DNA of 34,309 bases from positions 335,708-370,016 of the forward strand of contig NW_019091368.1 of NCBI RefSeq assembly GCF_001949145.1, in the 5' to 3' direction. The stretch comes from Acanthaster planci. Its lineage: Eukaryota > Echinodermata > Asteroidea > Valvatida > Acanthasteridae. The number at the start of each line of letters is the position of its first letter. The first letter of the stretch is position 1. A program made the position numbers and the translations under genes. Shown here piece after piece: positions 34,130 to 34,309 of this stretch. The notes under the pieces were generated by a model, which was not told the DNA's origin, did no database searches, and saw only the letters and a program-made list of their open reading frames with translations.

Positions 34130-34309
34130 CACTTCTTATTTTTAATATTCATTGTGAATGATATACAGAGAATAACACGATGTTTTTTATTATCTAATCA
34201 GTAGTAAGGGAAAACTTAGGGACTTTCTTTTTTCCTTTACTAGAAAGAGCAGGTCAATCATCACATGCAGTTTTTCATTTCTCTCTTTTAGGTGTATCTA
34301 TACAGACAA

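Larger units (their letters stand above)
33735..34309 (+). repeat. Tandem duplication of a tRNA-Val unit (266-bp period)
   Basis: After each tRNA the flanks also align: ATCACACTT, ATGATATACA, then TTATCTGACTGGCAGTA versus TTATCTAATCAGTAGTA, and a run of T/C before CACTGGA or TACTAGA. The duplication therefore covers gene and spacer, and may continue past the window edge. The left boundary is approximate. Confidence 0.7.

Overview
The window is animal nuclear DNA. It holds one clear protein-coding gene, a two-exon homeobox gene of the SIX4/5 (sine oculis) class on the minus strand, read from 13630 down to 4466. The evidence for an animal is the SIX domain plus homeodomain in one exon, a 7.6-kb intron, eukaryotic tRNA-Val genes, tRNA-derived SINEs, a decayed Penelope-like retroelement, a hAT-like MITE and long gene-poor spacers. 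Frequent CATGTA/GTAC palindromic repeats would fit a marine invertebrate deuterostome or lophotrochozoan. The sequence alone does not fix the species.

Layout: 1-4465 is the 3' flank of the SIX gene, with a tRNA-derived SINE, a 12-bp minisatellite and A/C-rich low-complexity DNA. 4466-5231 is the C-terminal coding exon. 5232-12857 is the intron, which carries a foldback MITE pair and several regulatory-looking motif groups: a perfect MEF3/SIX site, an ETS site with a CACGTG box, and a DR1/DR3 nuclear-receptor-type element. 12858-13630 is exon 1, with the SIX domain and homeodomain. 13631-14000 is the likely promoter. From 14000 to about 32250 I find no recognisable gene, only spacer with a hAT-like MITE, small inverted repeats, a duplicated 80-bp repeat and a run of GAGGGC-type (CTCF-like) motifs at 18-21.5 kb. 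32260-33605 holds a minus-strand SINE next to a 5'-truncated, frame-broken Penelope-like element. 33792-34129 holds a tRNA-Val(CAC) gene and a decayed tRNA-Val(TAC)-like copy, in tandemly duplicated 266-bp units.

The two SIX exons join in frame (phase 2) into a predicted 512-residue transcription factor. No operon-like or multi-gene system is present. The most interesting material is the possible cis-regulatory content around the SIX gene, plus a possible 141-nt in-frame optional intron in its C-terminal exon. I found no convincing novel biological system. Most short open frames have no recognisable domain and look like chance frames.
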